Below are positions 10,499-18,985 of a stretch of 64,000 nucleotides of DNA, one piece after another (positions within the stretch are counted from its first letter, which is position 1; every line of letters starts with the position of its first letter). Made by a program: the position numbers and the translations under genes. The stretch spans positions 13,931 to 77,930 of the forward strand of contig JANOJB010000130.1 in NCBI GenBank assembly GCA_031407985.1. Reading direction: 5' to 3'. Below the pieces are notes generated by a model, which did not search any database, was not told the DNA's origin, and was given only the letters and a program-made list of their open reading frames with translations. The DNA is from FEN-1088 sp031407985 (lineage in GTDB: Bacteria > Myxococcota_A > Polyangia > Fen-1088).

Positions 10499-12441
10499 TG
10501 TGTGGCATCGCGGGAGCCCTGGCGGGGCCCCATGACGTTCCACCGGCCCAGTTGGTACCACGCATGTTGGTGGCCCAGCTTCACCGTGGCCCCGACGGGG
10601 GCGGACTTCTGGCTGACGGCCCCGTCGTTCTGGGACATCGGCGCCTGTCCATCATCGACCTGTCCACCGCCGGCCGCCAGCCGATGACAAACGAGGATGG
10701 CACCGTGGCCGTCGTCGTGAACGGCGAGATTTACAACCATTCCGAACTGCGCAGGGATCTGGAAGAAAAGGGCCACCGATTTCGCAGCCAAAGCGATTCC
10801 GAGGTCGTGGTTCATTTGTACGAAGAGGTCGGATCGCGCACCCCCGAGTACCTGCGCGGCATGTTTGCCTTTGCCGTGTGGGATGCACGCCGACGGCGGT
10901 TGCTGCTTGCGCGAGATCGCTTTGGGGAAAAGCCCCTGCACTACGCCCAGACCGCGGACACCTTCTTATTCGCCTCCGAAATCGCCGCGCTGCTGGCGGA
11001 CGATCGCGTTGGCCGGCAGATCGATCTGGCGGCCCTGGACGCGTACCTGGCGCTGCAATACGTGCCCCACCCCGACACCATCTTCACGGACATCAAGAAG
11101 TTGCCCCCGGGGCATCTCCTCGAAGTCGAGGCTGGCGGTGTACCCTCCGTTCGTTCCTACTACAGTCTGAAGGGGCACGCCGGCCGCGACCCTGGGCCCG
11201 CCACCGAGGCCGAGGCGCTTGGATTGATTCGTTCGACGGTCGAGGAAGCTATCGACAGCCGCCTGATGTCCGACGTGCCGTTGGGAGCATTCCTGTCGGG
11301 TGGCGTGGATTCGTCAATCGTCGTGGCCTGCATGGCCCGCCGATCCTCGCGTCCGGTTCAGACATTCTCCGTCGGATTCTCCGACGCAGGCGCCACCGAG
11401 CTCCCCTACGCGCGCTTGGTGGCCGAGCGCTATCACACGGATCACCACGAATTGATGGTGGACCCCGATATGGCCTCCCTCCTCCCCAGTGTGATCCGGC
11501 ACCACGGCGAGCCCTTCGGAGACACGTCGGCGATCCCAACCCGCTACCTATGTCAGATGACCCGGCGCAACGTTGTCGTGGCGCTTTCGGGTGACGCCGG
11601 AGACGAGGTGTTTGGCGGTTACCGCCGGTATGTCTGGGCCCATGTCGCCGATGTGATTAGACGGCTGCCGGCTGGCATGGGGGCGGCGGTGGCCGCGACC
11701 TTGCGTGCTGTTCCAGGAGCGCCACTGCGCTGGTTACGCCGATTTGGCAAGGCCGTCGCGTCGGACGAAGCCAGCGCCTACCTGGAGTTTATCGGACACT
11801 TCCCCATCGACGAACGGACGGCGCTTTACACCCCCGATCTGGCCCACCGCTTCGCCAGCGACGAAACCGCCCACCGCTTCGCGCAGCGCCTCGGGGCCAT
11901 TCCCGCGGGCGCCGCGGTCGATCGATTGTCCGCGCTGGATCTGCAGACCTATCTACCAGACGACATCCTGACCAAGGTCGACATCGCCAGCATGACGTGT
12001 GGTTTGGAGGCCCGGGCACCGCTGGTGGATCATCGGGTGGTCGAATTGGGCGCGTGGCTTCCGGCAAGCGCGAAGCTGCGCGACATGGAGGGCAAGGCTC
12101 TGTTCAAAAAAGCGTTCGAGGATCTCCTTCCACCGGCGATTCTCGAACGCGGAAAACGCGGCTTTGCGTTGCCGACCCGTCGTTGGTTGGGCGGCAGGCT
12201 CCACGGATTCGCCCGCGAAACATTGCTGTCGGCTTCCGCACGCGCGCGGGGCCTTTTCCGACCGGAGGCGGTGACGTCGCTTCTGGATCGCCACCGGGCC
12301 GGTGAAGATCACGGTGAACGGATCTGGAACCTGCTGGCGCTCGAGATCTGGTATCGGGAGATGGTCGACGGACGTGCTCGATTCTCCGCTGATCTACAAC
12401 GCCGCGAAGGCGACGCGACAGCCGCTGTCCCACCGCCGTAG
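10498..12441 (+). CDS. asnB: Asparagine synthase (glutamine-hydrolysing) / glutamine-dependent amidotransferase
   Basis: A 647-residue class II glutamine amidotransferase. The start is fixed by the family: Met-Cys-Gly-Ile, so Cys2 becomes the N-terminal nucleophile. The glutaminase domain includes HRGPDGGG, HRRLSIIDLS and VVNGEIYNH. The synthetase domain has the PP-loop ATP site FLSGGVDSS (about residues 262-270) and ALSGDAGDEVFGGYRRY. Known family chemistry makes asparagine from aspartate, ATP and glutamine. Copies placed inside polysaccharide clusters, as here directly coupled to a GT4 gene, often amidate sugar carboxylates instead. The ATG overlaps the upstream TGA. It converges with the nucleotidyltransferase gene eight bases away. 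Confidence 0.92.
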   Translation: MCGIAGALAGPHDVPPAQLVPRMLVAQLHRGPDGGGLLADGPVVLGHRRLSIIDLSTAGRQPMTNEDGTVAVVVNGEIYNHSELRRDLEEKGHRFRSQSDSEVVVHLYEEVGSRTPEYLRGMFAFAVWDARRRRLLLARDRFGEKPLHYAQTADTFLFASEIAALLADDRVGRQIDLAALDAYLALQYVPHPDTIFTDIKKLPPGHLLEVEAGGVPSVRSYYSLKGHAGRDPGPATEAEALGLIRSTVEEAIDSRLMSDVPLGAFLSGGVDSSIVVACMARRSSRPVQTFSVGFSDAGATELPYARLVAERYHTDHHELMVDPDMASLLPSVIRHHGEPFGDTSAIPTRYLCQMTRRNVVVALSGDAGDEVFGGYRRYVWAHVADVIRRLPAGMGAAVAATLRAVPGAPLRWLRRFGKAVASDEASAYLEFIGHFPIDERTALYTPDLAHRFASDETAHRFAQRLGAIPAGAAVDRLSALDLQTYLPDDILTKVDIASMTCGLEARAPLVDHRVVELGAWLPASAKLRDMEGKALFKKAFEDLLPPAILERGKRGFALPTRRWLGGRLHGFARETLLSASARARGLFRPEAVTSLLDRHRAGEDHGERIWNLLALEIWYREMVDGRARFSADLQRREGDATAAVPPP

Positions 12442-12449
12442 GGGAACTT

Positions 12450-13172
12450 TCACAGCCAGTCGCCGGGCGACGATCGCACGACGTCGTCCGCGTGAGCGCG
12501 CTCATCCTGCAGATCGACCTCTAGCCAGCCGATGCCGCTGATATCGCGACAGACTGGCGGCCGTTCGGAGGTGGCGAGGCGGGCCAGAATCCGTTCAACG
12601 TGAACCGCCCGCCCCTCCCCCGCCAGCACCGCATCGGCCGCGGCCCAATAGCGATCACCGGCGTCATCCGGCACGCGTGTCATCCCCACGTAGCCGCAGT
12701 CGAATTTCGTCAGCGTCTTCGCGATGGCACACACGCGCCCTCGCTCATCGCGGGCCACCTTCATATCGTCGGGCCCCAGTCGCCGATCCTCATCGACGAA
12801 CGCCGTGATCTCCGTCGGCGTGTCGACGACACGTGCCGCGATATCCGGCCGGTAGATGTGATCGACATTCATCAGGAGGAAATCGCCACGAATGCGTCCC
12901 CGTGCCGCCATCAGAGAGATCAGGTTGCCGTCGCGAAAGGCCTGGTTCTCAACCAGGGTCACCTCCAGGTGACGGCGGTCGATCTCGGCGGCGACGTCCG
13001 CGTACCCGAATCCGCCCACCACCACGATCTCGCTGGGTTGCACCCGACCAGCAAACCGGACCGCGTGCTGCAGCAGCGATTCGCCGGCAACCTCGATGAG
13101 GGCCTTCGGAAGCCGCTCGGTCAGCGCTCCCAGGCGACTTCCAAGGCCAGCCGCCAACAGGACAACCTGCAC
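12450..13172 (-). CDS. Nucleotidyltransferase (sugar-phosphate or polyol/choline-phosphate cytidylyltransferase type)
   Basis: A 240-residue GT-A-fold NTP transferase that joins a nucleotide to a phosphorylated small molecule. The N-terminal signature VVLLAAGLGSRLG followed by LPKALIEVAGESLL gives the nucleotide loop and the PK motif. LLMNVDHIYRPDI supplies the metal-binding Asp. The small size and single domain resemble LicC-like choline-phosphate or inositol-phosphate cytidylyltransferases more than RmlA. I start at the GTG at 13172, preceded by AGGGGG and lying eight bases after the stop of the HAD gene. The longer open frame to 13232 overlaps that gene. Pairing with the HAD phosphatase suggests one pathway making an activated glycan decoration. 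The substrate is unknown. Confidence 0.72.
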   Translation of the reverse strand: MQVVLLAAGLGSRLGALTERLPKALIEVAGESLLQHAVRFAGRVQPSEIVVVGGFGYADVAAEIDRRHLEVTLVENQAFRDGNLISLMAARGRIRGDFLLMNVDHIYRPDIAARVVDTPTEITAFVDEDRRLGPDDMKVARDERGRVCAIAKTLTKFDCGYVGMTRVPDDAGDRYWAAADAVLAGEGRAVHVERILARLATSERPPVCRDISGIGWLEVDLQDERAHADDVVRSSPGDWL

Positions 13173-13180
13173 ATATCCCC

Positions 13181-13945
13181 CTAGCCGTGACCGACGATCG
13201 AACGCGTCGTCACTGCCTCGCCCACCGCCCAATCGCCCCCTCCCTGCAATAACCCTGGGAGCTCACCGAAACGTCGCATGATGGGAAAATGCGGGAAGCG
13301 GAGCGAAAATCTTTCGAAGGAAAAGGTCCCCGCCAACCCGACAAACGGTATCCCCTCGGCCTCGGCCACTTCACCGTCGTGTAGGGAATCGCCCACGAAC
13401 AACATCTTCGAGCGATCGATGTCGAACCGGGCCTCGGCGCGCTCGATATGCGGTCTTCCCTTCGCAAGGCCCCCACCGAACCCCAGCGCCAGATCGAAAT
13501 CGAAGCCCGCGTTCCGCGCGAACGTCGCCACGTTTTCGACTCCATTGTTGGATGAGACCACGATAGCCACGCCACGACTCTTCAGAAGAGTCAGAGTGCG
13601 CTCGACCTCGACCGGCATGCGAATTTGGTTGCATCGATCGGGCTTGCGCCCCTCGAAGAGGTCGGAGGCGCGCCGGTTGCGCGAATCGCCCGGAAAAATT
13701 GAATCCAGCTGCTTGATGAAAGGCAAACCACAGGTCGCGACATACAGCTCGCGCGCCAACACACGGGGCGTGCCGTAGATCTCCCCCATAACGTCCGTCG
13801 CAAGGTCGGCCAGCGTAGGCATGCTGTCGATCAAGGTCCCATCCAGATCACACAGCAACACCCTTGGAGTCGAGAGCGACGCCAAGGAGTGTTCCCGCGG
13901 TTTGTGGGCAACGGAAACTGAGACCCAGGCAGGAGAAACTGACAT
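13181..13945 (-). CDS. HAD-superfamily phosphatase (phosphoglycolate-phosphatase-like)
   Basis: A 254-residue haloacid dehalogenase-like hydrolase. Motif I is LLCDLDGTLIDS (nucleophile Asp about residue 33, acid/base Asp 35), motif II is IVVSSNNG, a conserved Lys lies in LAKGRPHIE, and motif III is MLFVGDSLHDGEVA (metal Asp pair). An alpha-helical C1 cap lies between motifs I and II. It is followed eight bases later by the nucleotidyltransferase gene, so the two look like an operon in which a phosphorylated metabolite is processed. The N-terminal 25 residues before the first strand are not conserved-looking, and a later start is possible. Its upstream region is unusually AT-rich (about 13990-14030) and may hold its promoter. 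Confidence 0.8.
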   Translation of the reverse strand: MSVSPAWVSVSVAHKPREHSLASLSTPRVLLCDLDGTLIDSMPTLADLATDVMGEIYGTPRVLARELYVATCGLPFIKQLDSIFPGDSRNRRASDLFEGRKPDRCNQIRMPVEVERTLTLLKSRGVAIVVSSNNGVENVATFARNAGFDFDLALGFGGGLAKGRPHIERAEARFDIDRSKMLFVGDSLHDGEVAEAEGIPFVGLAGTFSFERFSLRFPHFPIMRRFGELPGLLQGGGDWAVGEAVTTRSIVGHG

Positions 13946-14136
13946 TGTGGGCTCGGGGTACGCAAACGCCGCGCCTACGAAGCAGCCTGCTTAATAGCTA
14001 ATAATTACAATGTTTTATGTGTCAGAAGAACCCGCGGTTGTCTAATTTTCAACACCTGGGGTAGGTGGAAACCTGACAGTTAGGATCTTAGAACCTCGAC
14101 AGGCTCCGTAGCTTCGGGGTCAGGTGCGCTTACCGC
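13946..14136. other. Intergenic region with AT-rich patch
   Basis: Part of a 649-base stretch (13946-14594) without an intact gene. Positions about 13991-14030 are strikingly AT-rich (TTAATAGCTAATAATTACAA) against a GC-rich genome, consistent with a promoter for the HAD gene on the minus strand. I see no clean -35/-10 pair. The rest of the stretch holds the Omp85 remnant (14137-14376), then 14377-14594, where I recognise nothing beyond a possible TTAGCT box ahead of the exporter gene. Confidence 0.5.
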
Positions 14137-14376
14137 TCAGGCGCCGACAATCAGAAGAAATCGCCATTTCTGGCTTTCCAACCCAAATCCGGCTCCCAGT
14201 ACTTCGTTCGGAAGACTGCGATACCAGGTCGCGGATGCGTTGTAGAAGCCCAAGGCTCGAAAATCCAACGATCCGATTGAAAACAACGGAAAATAGTATT
14301 CGGCGCGAGCGTTCAGCTGTGTGTCACCGCGGAATTGCTGCCCGAGGTAACCACGCAGTCCCGGCCCACGGCGCAC
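14137..14376 (-). pseudogene. Remnant of a second Omp85 barrel gene (C-terminal fragment with internal deletion)
   Basis: An open frame of 79 codons that duplicates the end of the Omp85 protein at 3749. From LRGYLGQQFRG onward about 50 residues match with only about six differences. The frame then jumps from RSLPNEV straight to GFGLES and ends WRFLLIVGA, against WRFTLIVGA in the full copy. Some 55 residues of the intact protein are missing at the jump. There is no POTRA, signal peptide or upstream barrel. The formal GTG start is arbitrary and no ribosome site is visible. It is best read as a decayed tandem or dispersed duplicate and is unlikely to be functional. Confidence 0.85.
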
Positions 14377-14594
14377 ACAGGACGACCAAGAATAGTGAGA
14401 ACGGTGGTGTGAGACCCGTCAACGGCCGACAAGAATGCAACACCATCGTGTCTAGTCCTAGCACCCGCTGCCCATAGGGGCGAAGGGCCTTAGCTCACGG
14501 ATGGGGCGCTCGAAGAAAAAACGAATGATCGCCGTTTCGAACGCTGATCGGCTCCCCATGCGGACACGATCCCTGTTAGCTTTTTGAGCGCCGA

Positions 14595-17099
14595 ATGTCC
14601 GCTGAACACGACCACACCATCGAACGCGTAGCTTTCCTCAGACGCCGTCCCAAGGTGGTGCTTTCGGTGGTGCTTCTGGTGGCCGTGGTGGGTGGCGCGC
14701 TCGCGTCCCGCCTGGAGTTGCGAACGTCCTTTTCCGAACTGCTGCCCAGCAACGATCCCGGCGTAGTTGCCCTGGCGCGGACGCAGAAGCGCATGGGGGA
14801 TATGTCGCTGCTACTGGTGGGCATCCACTCACCAGATCCGGTTGCCAACGAACGGTACGCCGAAGCACTCACACGAAGGATTCAGGCCCTACCCGAACAC
14901 GTCGCGGCTTTAGCTGCCTATCACGTCCGGGACGTGCGTGACTTCTTTGAAAGAAACAAGTGGTTGTATCTCAACGAGCCTGACCTCGAAGACATTCGCG
15001 ACCGCCTGCGCAAAGAGGTAAGTCGACACAAGAACCCCTTGTTCGTGGACCTCGGCGGCGATGACGAGCCCATCGACCAGATGCAGAAGCGTCTATCGAG
15101 CAAGGAACGCCTGGATACGCGCTTTCCCGATGGATTGTTCGCGACCAGCGACAAAAATTACATTTGGGTCGCTGCGCTTCCGCCAGGAGGGCTGTTCGTC
15201 GAACGCGCGGGCGAGAGCCTGTGGACAGCCGTCAACCGGCTGATCGCGGAGGATCCACCGAACCGATACCATCCTGAAATGCAGGTGCATCCGGGTGGAC
15301 CGGTCGCAACCGCAATCGCCAGCCGCCGCGCCATCGAGCGCGACATATTGTCGGTAACGATCACGTGTCTCTTGATCGTGGCGTTGTCCATCGGGCTCTA
15401 CTTCCGCCGACTTCGCGCCGTGCCGCTGATCGGTATTCCCGCGATCATCGGGACCGTCCTAGCTTTCGCGGTTGCCCAACTGGCCTTCGGCTACCTCAAT
15501 TCATCGACGGCATTCTTGGGATCGATCATCGTGGGCAACGGCATCAACTACGCCATCGTTCTGATGGCCCGCTACGAGGAGGAACGGGGCCGTGGCCGCA
15601 ATCCCAACACCGCGGTCACAGCGGCGATCGTTGGCACATGGCGCGCGACGGGGGTGGCGGCGCTCGCCGCGTCGGCCGCATACGCCTCGCTCACGGTAAC
15701 CAGCTTCCGTGGATTCTCTCAGTTCGGCTTAATGGGCGCGACGGGATCACTGTTCTGTTGGATCGCCACCTACACAGCCCTGCCAGCGATGCTGCTCTCG
15801 ATCGATCGGACGAAAACCGACGCGGCCGTCATGCGTCCACGGTTGCGACTGGACATTTTAGGGCGTCTGCTGACGCGTCGATTCAAACCGCTGGTGGTGG
15901 TGTTCCTGCTGGGAACCGCTGCGGCTGGCTGGGGGGCAACCCACTTCCTGCAAGACCCCTTCGAATACGACTTCAGAAAACTGAACGCGAAACTCGACTC
16001 GTCCGAGGAAGCGAAACGCTTCAACCGCCGCATGGATGACCTCTTTGGTCGCTGGCCATCACCCACGGTCATTCTGGCGGACGAACTCTCCGACGTAGAG
16101 GCGTTGCGAGACGCCATCCGCCGACAGGATGCGGAACGGGCGCCAACCAACGCATCAGGCCAGCCGGTCATTGGGCGAATCGCCACCATATGGGACCTCC
16201 TGCCTGGTACCCCGGACGTGCAACTGCGCAAGCTGGCCCTGATCGCCAGTATACGAAAGTTGGCGCGGGATCCGTCTCTTGAAGTTCTGACCGAGAAGGA
16301 GCGCTCTCAGTTGGCAAAGATCGATCCGCCCGAATCGTTGCGCGCGCTCGGCCCACTGGACCTGCCCCCCTTGGCTCGCCGGCCTTTTACCGAGGTCGAC
16401 GGAAGCGTCGGTCGCGTGGTGCTCGTGTATCCGGTCGAAAAAGGACTGTCAGTCTGGAACGGACGGAACCTGCTTGAAATAGCCGCTGTACTCCAGCGCC
16501 TGAAACTCTCTGCCGACCGGGTTCTTGAAACATCCGGATCCGCCGTCGTGTTCGGCTCTATGATTCGCTCCGTCCTGCACGACGGCCCTATTGCCACGTT
16601 GGTTTCCTTGGTGGCCGTGCTGGTGATCATAATGCTGACCATCCGGCCCGCCCGCGTGGCGCTGATGGCGATCTTGACCTTGCTGGTGGGAGTGATGTGG
16701 ATGGTGGGAGCCGCGGGCTGGTCCGGCGTCCGTGTCACATTCTTAAATTTTATCGCGCTGCCTATTACGTTCGGAATCGGCGCGGAATATGCGTTAAACG
16801 TGGTCACGCGTTACCGAGAGGATCGCGATATCCTGAAGGCGGTGCGGTCGACAGGAGCCGCGGTTGCTCTGTGTTCCTGGACAACGATCGTGGGATACGG
16901 ATCGCTCCTGGCAGCCCGCAGTCAGGCGCTGCAGGGATTCGGCATGATGGCGATTCTGGGCGAAGTCGCCTGCCTGCTGGCGGCGATCATGGCTTTTCCG
17001 GCGGCACTACGCTGGTGGGCCTCCCGGGATCAAGACGAATCACAGGCGACGAGCCCCCAGACAGTCCACCCGGAATCGGACTCGACGTCTCAGCCCTAG
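14595..17099 (+). CDS. MMPL/RND-superfamily transporter (HpnN-like exporter)
   Basis: An 834-residue inner-membrane protein with the duplicated RND layout. TM1 is near residues 18-38, a periplasmic loop of about 200 residues comes next, and five TMs follow (starting ILSVTITCLLIVALSIGLYF). The second half repeats this with TM7 near 430 and a closing TM cluster from LVSLVAVLVIIMLTIRPA. VGNGINYAIVLMARYEEE and FGIGAEYALNVVTRYRED are the paired TM4/TM10 segments with acidic/polar residues used for proton relay in MMPL proteins. Known relatives export lipids, hopanoids or siderophores; substrate here unknown. Its 3' end overlaps a convergent small gene by 113 bases. There is no clear Shine-Dalgarno. 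Confidence 0.82.
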   Translation: MSAEHDHTIERVAFLRRRPKVVLSVVLLVAVVGGALASRLELRTSFSELLPSNDPGVVALARTQKRMGDMSLLLVGIHSPDPVANERYAEALTRRIQALPEHVAALAAYHVRDVRDFFERNKWLYLNEPDLEDIRDRLRKEVSRHKNPLFVDLGGDDEPIDQMQKRLSSKERLDTRFPDGLFATSDKNYIWVAALPPGGLFVERAGESLWTAVNRLIAEDPPNRYHPEMQVHPGGPVATAIASRRAIERDILSVTITCLLIVALSIGLYFRRLRAVPLIGIPAIIGTVLAFAVAQLAFGYLNSSTAFLGSIIVGNGINYAIVLMARYEEERGRGRNPNTAVTAAIVGTWRATGVAALAASAAYASLTVTSFRGFSQFGLMGATGSLFCWIATYTALPAMLLSIDRTKTDAAVMRPRLRLDILGRLLTRRFKPLVVVFLLGTAAAGWGATHFLQDPFEYDFRKLNAKLDSSEEAKRFNRRMDDLFGRWPSPTVILADELSDVEALRDAIRRQDAERAPTNASGQPVIGRIATIWDLLPGTPDVQLRKLALIASIRKLARDPSLEVLTEKERSQLAKIDPPESLRALGPLDLPPLARRPFTEVDGSVGRVVLVYPVEKGLSVWNGRNLLEIAAVLQRLKLSADRVLETSGSAVVFGSMIRSVLHDGPIATLVSLVAVLVIIMLTIRPARVALMAILTLLVGVMWMVGAAGWSGVRVTFLNFIALPITFGIGAEYALNVVTRYREDRDILKAVRSTGAAVALCSWTTIVGYGSLLAARSQALQGFGMMAILGEVACLLAAIMAFPAALRWWASRDQDESQATSPQTVHPESDSTSQP

Positions 17100-17322
17100 T
17101 CCGCAACACCCCAACGGTCGAACCAATCAGAAACAGACCCATCGCGATCCAGACCAGCCCGAATGTGAAGTGACGGCGGCGGGCACGCGTTTTTGCGGGA
17201 TCGTCGTCGGCGATCTCTCGCGAGGGATGACGTCGCCCGAGAGTTATCGCCCGTACGGCCCCAGCGATAGCCAGCGCCGCGCCGACCACGTAGAAGATCA
17301 TGGGAGGAATAACGACGTTCAC
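16987..17322 (-). CDS. Small two-TM membrane protein of unknown function
   Basis: A 111-residue protein. One hydrophobic segment is near residues 8-26 (MIFYVVGAALAIAGAVRAI), a basic/acidic linker follows, and a second segment lies at about 53-70 (FGLVWIAMGLFLIGSTVGVL), then a Pro/Gly/Ser-rich tail. I do not recognise a family. Support for a real gene comes from its GTG start with AGGAAG five bases upstream, nine bases after the RNase Y stop on the same strand. It is therefore probably the last gene of that transcript. Its C-terminal third overlaps the end of the convergent exporter gene, so that part may be constrained by the other strand. Confidence 0.6.
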   Translation of the reverse strand: MNVVIPPMIFYVVGAALAIAGAVRAITLGRRHPSREIADDDPAKTRARRRHFTFGLVWIAMGLFLIGSTVGVLRTRAETSSPIPGGLSGGSSPVIRLDPGRPTSVVPPEKP

Positions 17323-17331
17323 TTTGACTTC

Positions 17332-18906
17332 CTAGTTGGCGATCTCGACGGCTTTCATCTCACGGATGACCGTCACGCGAATCTGGCCAGGGAACGTCAT
17401 TTCGGCTGATATCTTGCTCGCGATCTCTGAAGACAAGCCGATCGCCGTCCGGTCATCGACCTTGTCCTCGGCGACGTAGATGCGCACCTCTCGTCCCCCT
17501 TGAACGGCATAGGCGTCCTCCACGCCGCGAAAACTACGGGTGATACGTTCCAGATCGTCCAGACGCGCGACATAGTTGTCTTCCATCTGCCGACGTGCTC
17601 CGGGGCGGGCACCAGACATCGCATCCGCCGCGGCGACCAGGTACGCGTACGGACTTGAGAACGGCTCGTCCGTATGATGGGCCCCGATGGCATTTGCCAC
17701 GATCTCACTTTCGCCTAGGCGCCGGGCATAGTCAGCGCCGATCACGGCATGCGATCCGTCCAGTTCGTGCGTCAGCGCCTTGCCGATGTCGTGCATCAGT
17801 GCCGCGCGGCGGGCAACTTTGATGTCCAGACCCAACTCGTCCGCCATCATTCCGCACAGAAAGGCCGCTTCCACGGCGTGTTTCCACTGATTCTGCGTAA
17901 AGCTGGTCCGGTAGTTGAGGCGACCGACAAGCGATACGATGTCATCATGTGCGCGCGGGATCTCCAGCGCGGCGAATGCGCGCCGGCCTAGATCGGCCAG
18001 TTCACGGTCCAGCGCGACGGATATCTCACGGGCGGCTCGCGTCACCGTCGCGACATCGCCGGCACCGCGTACGTTCCGGCCCAACCAGGATATCGTGCGG
18101 CGAACCACCTCCCGACCGACCCCGTCGAGACCTTCCATGCGAATGGCGTCACGACCTTCGGTGGCTGCCAGGTTGACCTTCGCGACCGATTCGATCGCCC
18201 GCAGGTTCGATTCATCCGGACCCGATAGTCGCTCAAGACTTGTCCCCACCGGCAGTGGGATCGTCGATAGGAGGCGTTCGGTCAGGTAGTGGCCCGAGAA
18301 GCGCCCGACGGCAATTCCCATTACGCGCTTGGCGCGACGAACTTGCTCGGGATCGGATCCCGACTGATCCATGCCCCGCAACAGTTGTACCCCGGCGACG
18401 CGGGCTTCCTCGGATTCGGCCTCGATGATCGAAGTGCGCAGAATGACCCTCGACAGACCCGCTCGCTCCTCGATGGCCAACAGCCTCTCGCGCGCGAATG
18501 CCGCCCCTTCAGCAGACGCACGACGACCTTCTTCCTCCCGCGCTTTCTGGCCGGCCCGGGCTACGTCCATGCGCCCGCGGTGAGTTGCTACCTCCGACTC
18601 CAGTCGCTCGATGGCCTTGCGCCGAGCCTCGATGCGGGCCTGTCCCGCCGAAAGTTCGGTTTCCCGCAGTTGGGCAATCGCGTCGAACGCGGTGCCAGCC
18701 ATCTCGGCCTCTTCCCGGGCGGTCAGGGCGGCACCTCGCCGAATCTCGGCGCTCTCGACAACGGCGGACGCACGAACGCTTTCCAACCACCGATTCGTCG
18801 ATGCCAACAGAACTTCAGCCCGACGCCGCGCAACCAGTCGTCCAAAACCGGTTCCAGCCGCTGCGGCAAGCAGACTCAAGAGAATCAGCGTGAGGTATGA
18901 AACCAC
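17332..18906 (-). CDS. rny: Ribonuclease Y-like HD phosphohydrolase with degenerate KH domain
   Basis: A 524-residue membrane-anchored protein with RNase Y layout. It has one N-terminal TM (about residues 4-22), a long charged coiled coil (about 45-180), a KH region (about 212-275) and an HD domain with LMHDIGKALTHELDGSHAVIG (His372-Asp373). A C-terminal segment ends VRIYVAEDKVDD...IRVTVIREMKAVE, as in the family. RNase Y starts mRNA decay at the membrane. The HD half is well conserved. The KH loop, normally GREG, reads GPDE here (residues 229-232), so RNA gripping may be altered. The GTG start is 79 bases after the giant TPR gene, raising the possibility of cotranscription with the gliding-like cluster. 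Confidence 0.82.
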   Translation of the reverse strand: MVSYLTLILLSLLAAAAGTGFGRLVARRRAEVLLASTNRWLESVRASAVVESAEIRRGAALTAREEAEMAGTAFDAIAQLRETELSAGQARIEARRKAIERLESEVATHRGRMDVARAGQKAREEEGRRASAEGAAFARERLLAIEERAGLSRVILRTSIIEAESEEARVAGVQLLRGMDQSGSDPEQVRRAKRVMGIAVGRFSGHYLTERLLSTIPLPVGTSLERLSGPDESNLRAIESVAKVNLAATEGRDAIRMEGLDGVGREVVRRTISWLGRNVRGAGDVATVTRAAREISVALDRELADLGRRAFAALEIPRAHDDIVSLVGRLNYRTSFTQNQWKHAVEAAFLCGMMADELGLDIKVARRAALMHDIGKALTHELDGSHAVIGADYARRLGESEIVANAIGAHHTDEPFSSPYAYLVAAADAMSGARPGARRQMEDNYVARLDDLERITRSFRGVEDAYAVQGGREVRIYVAEDKVDDRTAIGLSSEIASKISAEMTFPGQIRVTVIREMKAVEIAN

Positions 18907-18985
18907 GTGAGTCGCCTACCTGACCCTTGTACTGACCACTTTGTGGTCGCGTGTTTTGACGTCCGCCACCAAGGCTGACTCTATA

